From: an uncultured Collinsella sp. | GTDB lineage: Bacteria; Actinomycetota; Coriobacteriia; Coriobacteriales; Coriobacteriaceae | Direction of reading: 5' to 3' | NCBI GenBank assembly: GCA_905213265.1 | Contig: CAJMHR010000013.1 | Coordinates: 1 to 48,700, forward strand | DNA: 48,700 nt | Part shown: positions 36,344-43,057 of the stretch, piece by piece | How positions within the stretch are numbered: position 1 is the stretch's first letter | Layout: every line of letters begins with the position of its first letter | Program-made: the position numbers and the translations under genes | The notes under the pieces: generated by a model | Database searches by the model: none | The model's input: the letters and a program-made list of their open reading frames with translations, nothing else | What the model was told of the DNA's origin: nothing

Positions 36344-36640
36344 TCTCAATCTGTAACAGTTACGCGACAAAACCGGGTCTTACTGTTACAGATCGAGACA
36401 TTCCTCTCGGCCCATCCTCAACAATCTAGATCTGTAACATCTAGACCCATTTTTGGCCCCTACCCGTTACAGATCGAGACAAACGGGACCTGCCTGCCAG
36501 AAAATCTCAGTCTGTAACAGTTACTCGGCGAAATCCGTCCCTCGTGTTACAGATTTAGACAAACACGACCCAACCCACCGGTATATCTCGATCTGTAACA
36601 CCTAGCCGCCCAAATCGGGTCTAGATGTTACAGGTCGAGA
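36344..36640. repeat. Regular array of four 55-bp palindromes, 80-81 bp period
   Basis: Units at 36344-36398, 36425-36479, 36505-36559 and 36586-36640, each exactly 55 bp. Arms are TCTCGATCTGTAACA and its reverse complement, with variations. Loops share a CnAAAnCGGGTCTA-like motif; unit 2 is in the opposite orientation. Gaps of 25-26 bp differ in sequence; the gaps after units 2 and 3 share CAAAC..GACC. Confidence 0.9.
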
Positions 36641-36690
36641 TTTTGTTTGAGAGGCCGAGAATTGGACCGAAAACATGGTCCCGGAATAAC

Positions 36691-36720
36691 AAAAAAGCTC
36701 GCCGGCTAGGCCGACGAGCT
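36691..36720 (-). terminator. Terminator of tRNA-fMet
   Basis: On the minus strand AGCTCGTCGGC/GCCGGCGAGCT with a 3-base turn, then TTTTTTG. Confidence 0.9.
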
Positions 36721-36729
36721 GCAAGTTCT

Positions 36730-36806
36730 TGGTCGCGGGGGCAGGATTTGAACCTACGACCTCCGGGTTATGAGCCCGGCGAGCTACCAGACTGCTCCAC
36801 CCCGCA
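36730..36806 (-). tRNA. Initiator tRNA-fMet (CAT)
   Basis: A 77-nt cloverleaf with encoded CCA. The anticodon loop is CTCATAA and three G-C pairs (GGG/CCC) lead into it, the hallmark of initiator tRNA. The D-loop (AGCAGTCTGGTAGCT) and T-loop (GGTTCAAATCC) are standard. Position 1 is U and position 72 is G, a weak pair instead of the usual C-A mismatch. Confidence 0.95.
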
Positions 36807-36837
36807 ATGTCTGGGCGCCTCATGTGCGCAAGAAAGA

Positions 36838-36866
36838 ATATTACGCTGGAGTTCGGTAAACGGCAA
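36838..36866 (-). promoter_or_regulatory. Promoter of tRNA-fMet
   Basis: TTGCCG (36861-36866), a 17-bp spacer and TAATAT (36838-36843) on the minus strand, about 30 nt before the tRNA 5' end. Confidence 0.7.
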
Positions 36867-36960
36867 GGAAAATCTCGTAGAGCATAATTCCTTCATATTT
36901 AAACCCCTCGGCCCCTATCACCGTAAACGAATCGCAGCCGAGCGCCGTCGACGGCACGTA

Positions 36961-36966
36961 TACAAT
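36961..36966 (+). promoter_or_regulatory. -10 box upstream of coaX
   Basis: TACAAT within GTATACAATG, 36 nt before the coaX start. No clear -35. Confidence 0.4.
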
Positions 36967-37002
36967 GGTGCGCGTCCTTTTATGCCAACACCGGGAGTAG
37001 AC

Positions 37003-37776
37003 ATGCTGCTCGCTATCGATATGGGGAACACGCAGACGGCCATGGGCCTGTTTGACGGAGACGAGCTGGTGCAGTCGTGGCGCATGCCCACCGACCGCTC
37101 CTATACCGCCGACGAGATCCATGTGCGCCTGATGGGCTTCTTTAAGATGTACGGCCTCTCGCTCGACGCGGTCGACGCGATCGCCTTCGCCGGCGTGGTG
37201 CCGCAGCTCTCGCGCGAGTGGCACACTGTGGCCGACCGCATTGCCGCGGACGCCATCGTTATCGGGCCGCAGACGGCCGCGGTGACCAAGCTGCGCGCGG
37301 CGCGTCCCCAGGCCGTAGGCGCCGATCGCGTCGCTAACGCCGTTGCGGCCGAGACCTTCTACGGCGCGCCGGCAATCGTGGTGGACTTTGGCACCGCGAC
37401 CAATATCGACGTCATCGATGAGGACGGTTATTACATTGGCGGAGCGATCGCGCCGGGCATTCGCATCTCCATGGACGCGCTTGCCGCCCGTGCCGCCAAG
37501 CTCGCCAGCGTGCCGCTCGAGGCGCCCGAGCACGCCATCGGCCGCGATACCGAGGAGTGCATCAAGGTCGGCGCCGTGATGGGCGCCGCCGCCATGGCCG
37601 AGGGCCTGGTCGCGCGCATGAAGCGCGAGCTGGGCCGCGAGGATGCCACCGTTATCGCCACGGGCGGTCTCGCCGGCATCGTCGCCGATTCGACCGATGC
37701 TTTCGACGTGGTCGACGGACAGCTCACCATCAAGGGTATCTGCGAAATCTACCGCCGCATGCAGGAGCTGGGATAG
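37003..37776 (+). CDS. coaX: Type III pantothenate kinase
   Basis: The 257-residue ASKHA-fold kinase phosphorylates pantothenate, the first step of coenzyme A synthesis. The phosphate-binding IDMGNTQT (about 5-12), GADRVANAV (about 107-115), catalytic Asp in DFGTATNID (about 127-135) and IAPGIRIS motifs of CoaX are all present. Length is typical. ATG at 37003 follows CGGGAG at 6 nt; a longer frame upstream runs across the tRNA gene and is not real. The gene is convergent with birA-like/folP-folK, with which CoaX is often clustered. Confidence 0.95.
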   Translation: MLLAIDMGNTQTAMGLFDGDELVQSWRMPTDRSYTADEIHVRLMGFFKMYGLSLDAVDAIAFAGVVPQLSREWHTVADRIAADAIVIGPQTAAVTKLRAARPQAVGADRVANAVAAETFYGAPAIVVDFGTATNIDVIDEDGYYIGGAIAPGIRISMDALAARAAKLASVPLEAPEHAIGRDTEECIKVGAVMGAAAMAEGLVARMKRELGREDATVIATGGLAGIVADSTDAFDVVDGQLTIKGICEIYRRMQELG

Positions 37777-37824
37777 GGCGAACGCCGGGTCGCGTGCACC
37801 AGCTCACAGCAACCAACCGCCAAT

Positions 37825-37865
37825 CCTATTCCTCAAAACTGATTTTTTCATTTTTGAGGAATAGG
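37825..37865. terminator. Bidirectional terminator after coaX
   Basis: Perfect 14-bp arms CCTATTCCTCAAAA/TTTTGAGGAATAGG with a 13-nt T-rich loop, between convergent genes. Confidence 0.75.
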
Positions 37866-37894
37866 CTCAGGGCGGCCTTTCTCCCAGGTCACGC

Positions 37895-37928
37895 AAAAGC
37901 CCTCCCCGGTGCAAGCCGAGGAGAGCTT
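37895..37928 (-). terminator. Terminator of the folP-folK/birA-like operon
   Basis: On the minus strand AAGCTCTCCTCGG/CCGGGGAGGGCTT with a loop of 6, ending in CTTTTG. Confidence 0.7.
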
Positions 37929-37966
37929 CCGTTGTCATCGTTGTTTTTGAGCGCTGGCGCCTCGCG

Positions 37967-38668
37967 TTACAGTCCGCGAATCCGTACGGCCTCGGGCGGA
38001 AACTCCTGCTCGCCGGCATCGGTCTTGATGGTCGCGCGACCCCAGATGTCCAGGCCCGCAAACACACCGACCGCAAGCGGCAAGCCGTTGGGCGACACCG
38101 CCGCAACTTGGCGACCGAGCAGCGGCACCATGTCGAAATACTCGCCCAGCACGGGAGCCAGCGGCCCTGCGGCGCCTTGCGGCGTATTGGCAACAACCGC
38201 CCAGGTGTCCACACGGGTCAGCACGGCGGCGGCCAGCGCCTCGACCAGCGCTTCGTCAGCCACGTCCACACCAAGCTCGCTCAGCGCCGAACGCTCAATA
38301 TCCACCGTCACGGCACCGAACATGCCCGCAGCACCGGCACCGCCGTTCACGGCAACACACGCGAGCGACGTCTCAAACGCAGGCGCACCGCACACGATAT
38401 CGCTCGGCCACTGGATACCCACCTTACCGGCAAGGCCCAACCCCGGCGTCGAAGCCGTGCCCACGAGCGCGTCCATCATGCCCATCGCGGCCACAAACGG
38501 CAGGCCATGGAAGGCATGCATGTTCACATCGGGGCGCACAACCAGCGAAAACGTCAGCGATGCATCGCCCGCACTCCACGCGCACCAGCCCGCGGACACG
38601 CCCTCGCGGCCCGCGTCACGCGCCGCGTCGAGCTCGGTACCGGCGGCAACAGCATTCATCTCGATCAT
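37967..38668 (-). CDS. Biotin-protein ligase-like protein (BirA family), missing catalytic residues
   Basis: The 233-residue protein has a BPL catalytic-domain fold and a small C-terminal beta domain (about 185-233) like BirA. The family adenylates biotin and transfers it to carrier lysines. Here the GRGRRGR biotinyl-AMP loop is absent: the N-terminal part goes straight from VSAGWCAWSAGD to the SLVVRP strand. KWPND reads QWPSD (86-90), so the active-site lysine is a glutamine, and the following KLAGI motif is lost (APAFETSLA). It is likely inactive as a ligase or has another role. The start abuts the folP-folK stop (TAGATG), so translation is coupled. Confidence 0.75.
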   Translation of the reverse strand: MIEMNAVAAGTELDAARDAGREGVSAGWCAWSAGDASLTFSLVVRPDVNMHAFHGLPFVAAMGMMDALVGTASTPGLGLAGKVGIQWPSDIVCGAPAFETSLACVAVNGGAGAAGMFGAVTVDIERSALSELGVDVADEALVEALAAAVLTRVDTWAVVANTPQGAAGPLAPVLGEYFDMVPLLGRQVAAVSPNGLPLAVGVFAGLDIWGRATIKTDAGEQEFPPEAVRIRGL

Positions 38669-40411
38669 CTACATACGCCCCAATTCGCCCACGATATGGC
38701 CCACGCGATCCTCGGGCTCCTTGACCTCGACGCCGTTGTAGCGGAAGAACCGCGCCGGGTCGTGCATCAGGTCCTCAAGCGGCACCAGCACAAAGTCACG
38801 CTCGCCAATGAGCGGATGCGGCAGGCGCAGCTTTTTGCCGCCGTGGGTCTCGCCGTCCATCCACAGCAGGTCCAGGTCGATGGTGCGCGGACCGTTGGCC
38901 TTGGCCTTTTTGGAGCGGTCGCGCCCCAGCTCGGCCTCGATCTTCATGAGCTCGTCGAGCAGCACCAGCGGCGCCAGCTCGGTCTTGATCTCGATGACGG
39001 CGTTGGCAAACGCGTCCTGGCGCGTCTCGTAGGCCGGCTCGCTCTCGTAAATCTTGGAGGAGTTGGACACGCAGGTGAGTGGAATCTCGGCGATCATCTC
39101 GCGGGCGGCGCGGATGTTGTCGCAGCGATGCCCCAGGTTGGAGCCCACGGCCACAAACGCGCGGCGCGGCTGCGGCTTGGCAACCGCCCAGTAGCCGTTC
39201 AGGAACTGCGCAAAACCCGCGGCGTCGTGCACGCGCACGATGTTGGCACCGGCCTGGATGGCGCCCAGGCACACGCCAAACGTAGCGGCATCGCGCTCGG
39301 CGGCCTCGGTCACGCCCGAGACGGCGCCCACAAAGCGCTTGCGCGACACGGCGCACATGAGCGGATAGCCCAGTGACGCCATCTTGGCAGTCTCGCGCTG
39401 GATGACGATATCCTCGTTGGCCGTCTTGCCAAAGCCCGGGCCAGGATCGATGCAGATGCGGTCGCGCGACACGCCGGCATGGATGAGCGTGCGGGCCTGG
39501 TCGGACAGAAAGCCCATGACGCGGCGCATGATGGGCGCCGAATCGGGCAGGGTGAAGCGGCGGAGCTGCGAGGTGGGCACGTAGGCTTCCTCGCGGCGGG
39601 CGCTGCGGCGCATCATGGCGGCCAGGTGGTCATTGGGCTCCGATGTGGCCTCGGTGGCTGCGGGCGCGGCCTCGGGCGCGGGCGCGACGGTCTCGGCGGC
39701 AGCAGCCTGCTCGGCGGCCGGCGTCTCCTGCTCGCTTGCAGGCTCGGACGTGGGCTCCGGTTCGCCAAACGGCAACGAGGGCTGCACCACGCCGCCCGGA
39801 AGCTTGGCCTCCGGCTTAGGCTCGCCCAGCAACTTGCCGCGACGGCGGCGAGCCGGCTTCTCGGCCTCACGCGCGGCCTCGGCAGCCGCCTCGCGCGCCT
39901 TCTCGGCAACAAACGCCGCTGCCGAGGTATCGAGCTGCACCGTTGCGTGCGTGCGGGCGGGCGCGGCGACCTCGCCGGCATGCATCACGATGACGCCGCA
40001 AGTGCTCGTCTTAACAAACTCGACCATCTTGGGATCGGTGAAGCCGGTCACGTCGTTGACGATCGAGGCACCGCAGCGCACGGCCGCCTTGGCAACCGCC
40101 ACATGACGCGTGTCGATCGAGACGATGGCGCCCTCCTTGGCCAGCGCGCGCACTACGGGCAGCACGCGGCGAGCCTCCTCGTCGGGGTTGACCGGAGTAA
40201 AACCAGGGCGCGTGGACTCGCCGCCCACGTCGATGATGTCGGCGCCGGCGTCGAGCATCGCCAGGCCGTACTCGATGGCGGCATCCGGGTCGAAGTGCTC
40301 CCCGCCATCGCTAAACGAATCGGGCGTCACGTTGAGGACGCCCATGATGCGCGGACGGTCAAAGCTGAGCTCGTACTTTCCGCACCGCCATGTCTTGCTG
40401 TCGTTCGCCAT
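38669..40411 (-). CDS. folP: Fused dihydropteroate synthase / HPPK (FolP-FolK) with a disordered insertion
   Basis: The 580-residue protein makes folate intermediates. Residues about 12-412 are FolP: NVTPDSFSDGG (27-37), DVGGESTRPG (61-70), SIDTR (98-102), NDVTG (119-123), IDPGPGFGKT (321-330) and SRKRF (356-360). Residues about 417-580 are FolK: VAVGSNLG, YESEPAYETRQDAFANAV, RTIDLDLLWMDG and LPHPLIGERDFVLVPL. Between VMHA (142-145) and the helix before IDPGPG, about 145 residues of Ala/Glu/Pro-rich, partly basic sequence interrupt the barrel, which FolP normally lacks. ATG at 40411 has AGGAGG at 6 nt; an upstream extension is arginine-rich and not real. It is coupled to the BirA-like gene. 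Confidence 0.93.
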   Translation of the reverse strand: MANDSKTWRCGKYELSFDRPRIMGVLNVTPDSFSDGGEHFDPDAAIEYGLAMLDAGADIIDVGGESTRPGFTPVNPDEEARRVLPVVRALAKEGAIVSIDTRHVAVAKAAVRCGASIVNDVTGFTDPKMVEFVKTSTCGVIVMHAGEVAAPARTHATVQLDTSAAAFVAEKAREAAAEAAREAEKPARRRRGKLLGEPKPEAKLPGGVVQPSLPFGEPEPTSEPASEQETPAAEQAAAAETVAPAPEAAPAATEATSEPNDHLAAMMRRSARREEAYVPTSQLRRFTLPDSAPIMRRVMGFLSDQARTLIHAGVSRDRICIDPGPGFGKTANEDIVIQRETAKMASLGYPLMCAVSRKRFVGAVSGVTEAAERDAATFGVCLGAIQAGANIVRVHDAAGFAQFLNGYWAVAKPQPRRAFVAVGSNLGHRCDNIRAAREMIAEIPLTCVSNSSKIYESEPAYETRQDAFANAVIEIKTELAPLVLLDELMKIEAELGRDRSKKAKANGPRTIDLDLLWMDGETHGGKKLRLPHPLIGERDFVLVPLEDLMHDPARFFRYNGVEVKEPEDRVGHIVGELGRM

Positions 40412-40486
40412 GAACATCCTCCTAAAATGCCCACGCCGCCGAGCTTGGGGAGCTGGCGGCGGGGTCGCTTTGCACTCAGTCTTTCT

Positions 40487-40492
40487 ATTGTA
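40487..40492 (-). promoter_or_regulatory. -10 box upstream of folP-folK
   Basis: TACAAT on the minus strand about 75 nt before the ATG. The -35 is not clear. Confidence 0.4.
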
Positions 40493-40506
40493 TCCGCGCG
40501 CGCGGG

Positions 40507-41259
40507 CTAGAACGCAAACGCGGCCGCGATGTCGCAAGAAATCAGCAGGTCGGCATTTGCATCCTGATCGGTGGGAGCAAGGTTGCATATGGCCAGCGTA
40601 TCGCCGGTAAAGTATCGCGTAAGGCCTGCCGCCGGATACACCACGAGCGAGGTCCCGCCCACAATGAGGGCATCGGCGGCGGCGATGGCGGCAACGGCAC
40701 CGGTCAACACATGCTCGTCGAGCGGCTCTTCGTAGAGCACTACATCAGGCTTGATGCGGCCGCCGCACGCGGGGCACGCAGGCACGCCCACGGCATCCTC
40801 GTGCTCACGCGAACAAATCCACTCGGCGCTATAGACCGCGCCGCACGACTGGCAAATGTTGCGATGGACCGATCCGTGCAACTCAAACACGCGCTGTGAG
40901 CCGGCCATCTGATGCAGGCCGTCGATGTTTTGCGTCACCACGGCGTCGAGCTTGCCGGCGCGCTCCAGCTCGGCCAGCTTGGTGTGGCAGCGGTTGGGCT
41001 TAGCGTTAAGCGCGATCATCTTGGTGCGGTAAAAGTCGAAGAACTCCGCAGGATGCGCCTCGTAAAAGCTATGCGACAGCATAGTCTCGGGCGGATAGGC
41101 AAACTGCTGGTGATACAGGCCGTCCACGCTGCGGAAATCGGGGATGCCACTTGCCGTGGAAACACCAGCGCCGCCAAAGAAGACCACGCGCTTGTGGGTA
41201 TTGAACAGCTCAGCCAGCGCGGCGGAGGCCTGCCTGGGGTCCGATATTGCCTGCGTCAT
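40507..41259 (-). CDS. cobB: Sir2-family NAD-dependent protein deacetylase (sirtuin)
   Basis: The 250-residue sirtuin has the NAD-binding GAGVSTASGIPDFRS (30-44), TQNIDGLH (109-116), catalytic His128 in ELHGS, a zinc site Cys136/Cys139 and Cys162/Cys165, and GTSLVVYPAAGL. Such enzymes remove acetyl or acyl groups from protein lysines using NAD. Length and motifs are normal for a bacterial class U/III sirtuin. ATG at 41259 has GGAGGA at 6 nt. It is divergent from exonuclease III. cobB is a family-level name. Confidence 0.92.
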   Translation of the reverse strand: MTQAISDPRQASAALAELFNTHKRVVFFGGAGVSTASGIPDFRSVDGLYHQQFAYPPETMLSHSFYEAHPAEFFDFYRTKMIALNAKPNRCHTKLAELERAGKLDAVVTQNIDGLHQMAGSQRVFELHGSVHRNICQSCGAVYSAEWICSREHEDAVGVPACPACGGRIKPDVVLYEEPLDEHVLTGAVAAIAAADALIVGGTSLVVYPAAGLTRYFTGDTLAICNLAPTDQDANADLLISCDIAAAFAF

Positions 41260-41372
41260 ATATGTCCTCCATCTGTGCCGCCGGAGCGGCTGCGATTGCT
41301 CCGTCGCTCGCGGGTCCTGCCCCGCCTCTGTTGCGTTAATCTTAAGCCTGCCAACCCCGTCGAAAGGACACC

Positions 41373-42191
41373 ATGCCTCAGACTTACACTTTCGCCTCGT
41401 GGAACGTCAACGGCCTGCGCGCCGTGCTCAAAAAGGACCCGAGCTTTATCCAGATCGCGCAAGAACTCGACGTCGATATCCTGGCGCTGCAAGAAACCAA
41501 GCTGCAAGATGGCCAGGTCGATATTGACCTGCCCGGCTATCACCAAACCTGGAGCTACGCCGAGCGTAAAGGCTATTCGGGCACCGCGGTCTTTAGCCGC
41601 CAGGAGCCGCTGCGCGTACTGCGCGCCGATGCGCTGCTGCCCTACGCCGGCGAAGGCGAGGCGGCCGAGCTCGTCGCCCAAGCCGCAACCGAGGGCCGCG
41701 TCTGCGCGCTCGAGTTCGACAAGTTTTGGTTTGTGGGTGTCTACACGCCTAACGCCCAAAATGAGCTCGCGCGCATCGATGTACGCATGGCCTGGGACGA
41801 TGCCTACCGCGGCTTTTTGAGCGCGCTTGAGCGCGAGACCGGCAAACCCGTCGTAACTTGCGGCGACTTTAACGTGGCACACGAGGAGATCGACCTTAAG
41901 AACCCCAAGTCCAACCGCGGCAACGCCGGCTTTTCGGACGAAGAACGCGGCAAGTTTACCGAGCTGCTCAACGCCGGGTTTACCGATACCTGGCGCGCGG
42001 CTAATCCGGACGTTGAGGGCGTCTACAGCTGGTGGAGCTATCGCTTTAATGCCCGCAAGAACAACGCCGGCTGGCGCATCGACTACTTTCTGGTAAGCGA
42101 CGCAATCGCCGCCAACGTTCGCGACACTGGCATCCGCGGCGACATCTTTGGCAGCGACCATTGCCCCGTCACCCTCACGCTAGAGCTCTAG
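41373..42191 (+). CDS. xth: Exodeoxyribonuclease III / AP endonuclease
   Basis: The 272-residue enzyme is an endonuclease/exonuclease/phosphatase fold protein for base-excision repair. It has SWNVNGLRA (9-17), ALQETKLQD (Glu catalytic), YTPNA, GDFNVAH (metal/catalytic Asp and Asn), and the terminal GSDHCPV with the catalytic His. It resembles the Bacillus ExoA branch. ATG at 41373 has GAAAGGA at 5 nt. Single gene, followed by the hairpin at 42256-42314. Confidence 0.95.
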   Translation: MPQTYTFASWNVNGLRAVLKKDPSFIQIAQELDVDILALQETKLQDGQVDIDLPGYHQTWSYAERKGYSGTAVFSRQEPLRVLRADALLPYAGEGEAAELVAQAATEGRVCALEFDKFWFVGVYTPNAQNELARIDVRMAWDDAYRGFLSALERETGKPVVTCGDFNVAHEEIDLKNPKSNRGNAGFSDEERGKFTELLNAGFTDTWRAANPDVEGVYSWWSYRFNARKNNAGWRIDYFLVSDAIAANVRDTGIRGDIFGSDHCPVTLTLEL

Positions 42192-42255
42192 CCCCAAGTA
42201 ATTCCTCTAGGGGACAGAGGAAAACAGATCATGTGACCCCTCTCCCCCTATAAGG

Positions 42256-42314
42256 TGCGGTGTAATAGTTCCTGTTTGGGTAGCAAATAGCCAAACAGGA
42301 ACTATTCCACCGCA
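42256..42314. repeat. Long near-perfect hairpin at a convergent gene end
   Basis: 24-bp arms at 42256-42279 and 42291-42314 with one mismatch and an 11-nt loop (GTAGCAAATAG). It lies between xth and the ECF S gene. Its ends (GTGCGGTG/CACCGCA) recall those of the element at 7606-7729. It can also serve as terminator. Confidence 0.85.
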
Positions 42315-42339
42315 AGTTCGTGAGGGAACGCGAAATGCC

Positions 42340-43053
42340 CTACAGTCCGTATTTCACGACGACTCGGTTGATGCGGCGACACCAGGGCTTGTACAGGGCG
42401 GCCAAAAACACACAGGTCGCGAGACCGTGTGTGATATCGAACGGCACTGCCGTGGCAAGACGCGCCACGGCACCCGCCCAAGTAAGCGGCTGTACAAATC
42501 CAATGATGTCATACGCGTTGATCACCACGCCGTACAGCAAACCCGAAGCAAAGCCGTAGGTCAGTAGCGCCGGCATGCGCACGGTGCCATCGGCGCGGCC
42601 GAATGCACCCGCATACGACAGCGCACCGCCAACGTATCCCACGAGCCCCCAGGCATACATCTGCCACGGCGTCCACATGCCCTGTCCAAAAAAGAAATTG
42701 CTGGTCAGCGCCGCCAGCGCGCCAACCATAAAACCATTGTGACGGCCAAGCGTCGCCCCCGCGATAATGGCGATAGCGCTCACCGGTTTAAAGTCGGGAA
42801 TGGGCCCAAACAGGATGCGCCCCGCCGCCGCCAGCGCCGCCAGCACCAGCGTGGGCATAATCTGGCGCAAACCCGGACGAGATGCCTCGTAACCCGCAAA
42901 GAACAGTGCGAGCACCAGCGCCACCACAACCAGCATGGCCAACGCTACCTGCCCAACACCCGACAGCAACGCCGCAGCCATCACCGCCGGCACCGCCAAC
43001 AACAGCGGGACCTCCAGTTTTGCAAGCAAGCGCGAGAAACGACAGTCCGTCAT
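42340..43053 (-). CDS. ECF transporter substrate-binding (S) component
   Basis: The 237-residue membrane protein has about six helices and the family signature FGPIPDFKPVSAI and GATLGRHNGFMVGALAALTSNFFFG. S components bind a vitamin or metal and dock on the shared EcfA-EcfT energising unit, which is encoded just upstream. Substrate is not evident from the sequence. ATG at 43053 lies 4 nt after the EcfA stop and an upstream GATGGG serves as ribosome site. It is the last gene of the three-gene operon. Confidence 0.88.
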   Translation of the reverse strand: MTDCRFSRLLAKLEVPLLLAVPAVMAAALLSGVGQVALAMLVVVALVLALFFAGYEASRPGLRQIMPTLVLAALAAAGRILFGPIPDFKPVSAIAIIAGATLGRHNGFMVGALAALTSNFFFGQGMWTPWQMYAWGLVGYVGGALSYAGAFGRADGTVRMPALLTYGFASGLLYGVVINAYDIIGFVQPLTWAGAVARLATAVPFDITHGLATCVFLAALYKPWCRRINRVVVKYGL

Positions 43054-43057
43054 CCCA

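Larger units (their letters stand above)
36197..36729. other. Gene-free region holding the 55-bp palindrome array
   Basis: About 530 bp between the reductase start and tRNA-fMet. It contains the four-unit array (36344-36640) and the tRNA terminator. The stretch 36197-36343 holds the reductase upstream region; no promoter stands out. Confidence 0.6.

Noticed and set aside
34184..36517. Long plus-strand open frame opposite the reductase gene
   Set aside because: The minus-strand gene has clear FMN, Fe-S and FAD motifs; the plus-strand frame shows none and runs on into the palindrome array.
36344..36640. CRISPR array
   Set aside because: Repeats are palindromic, diverge from each other, vary in orientation and lack cas genes; spacer-like gaps are partly similar to each other.
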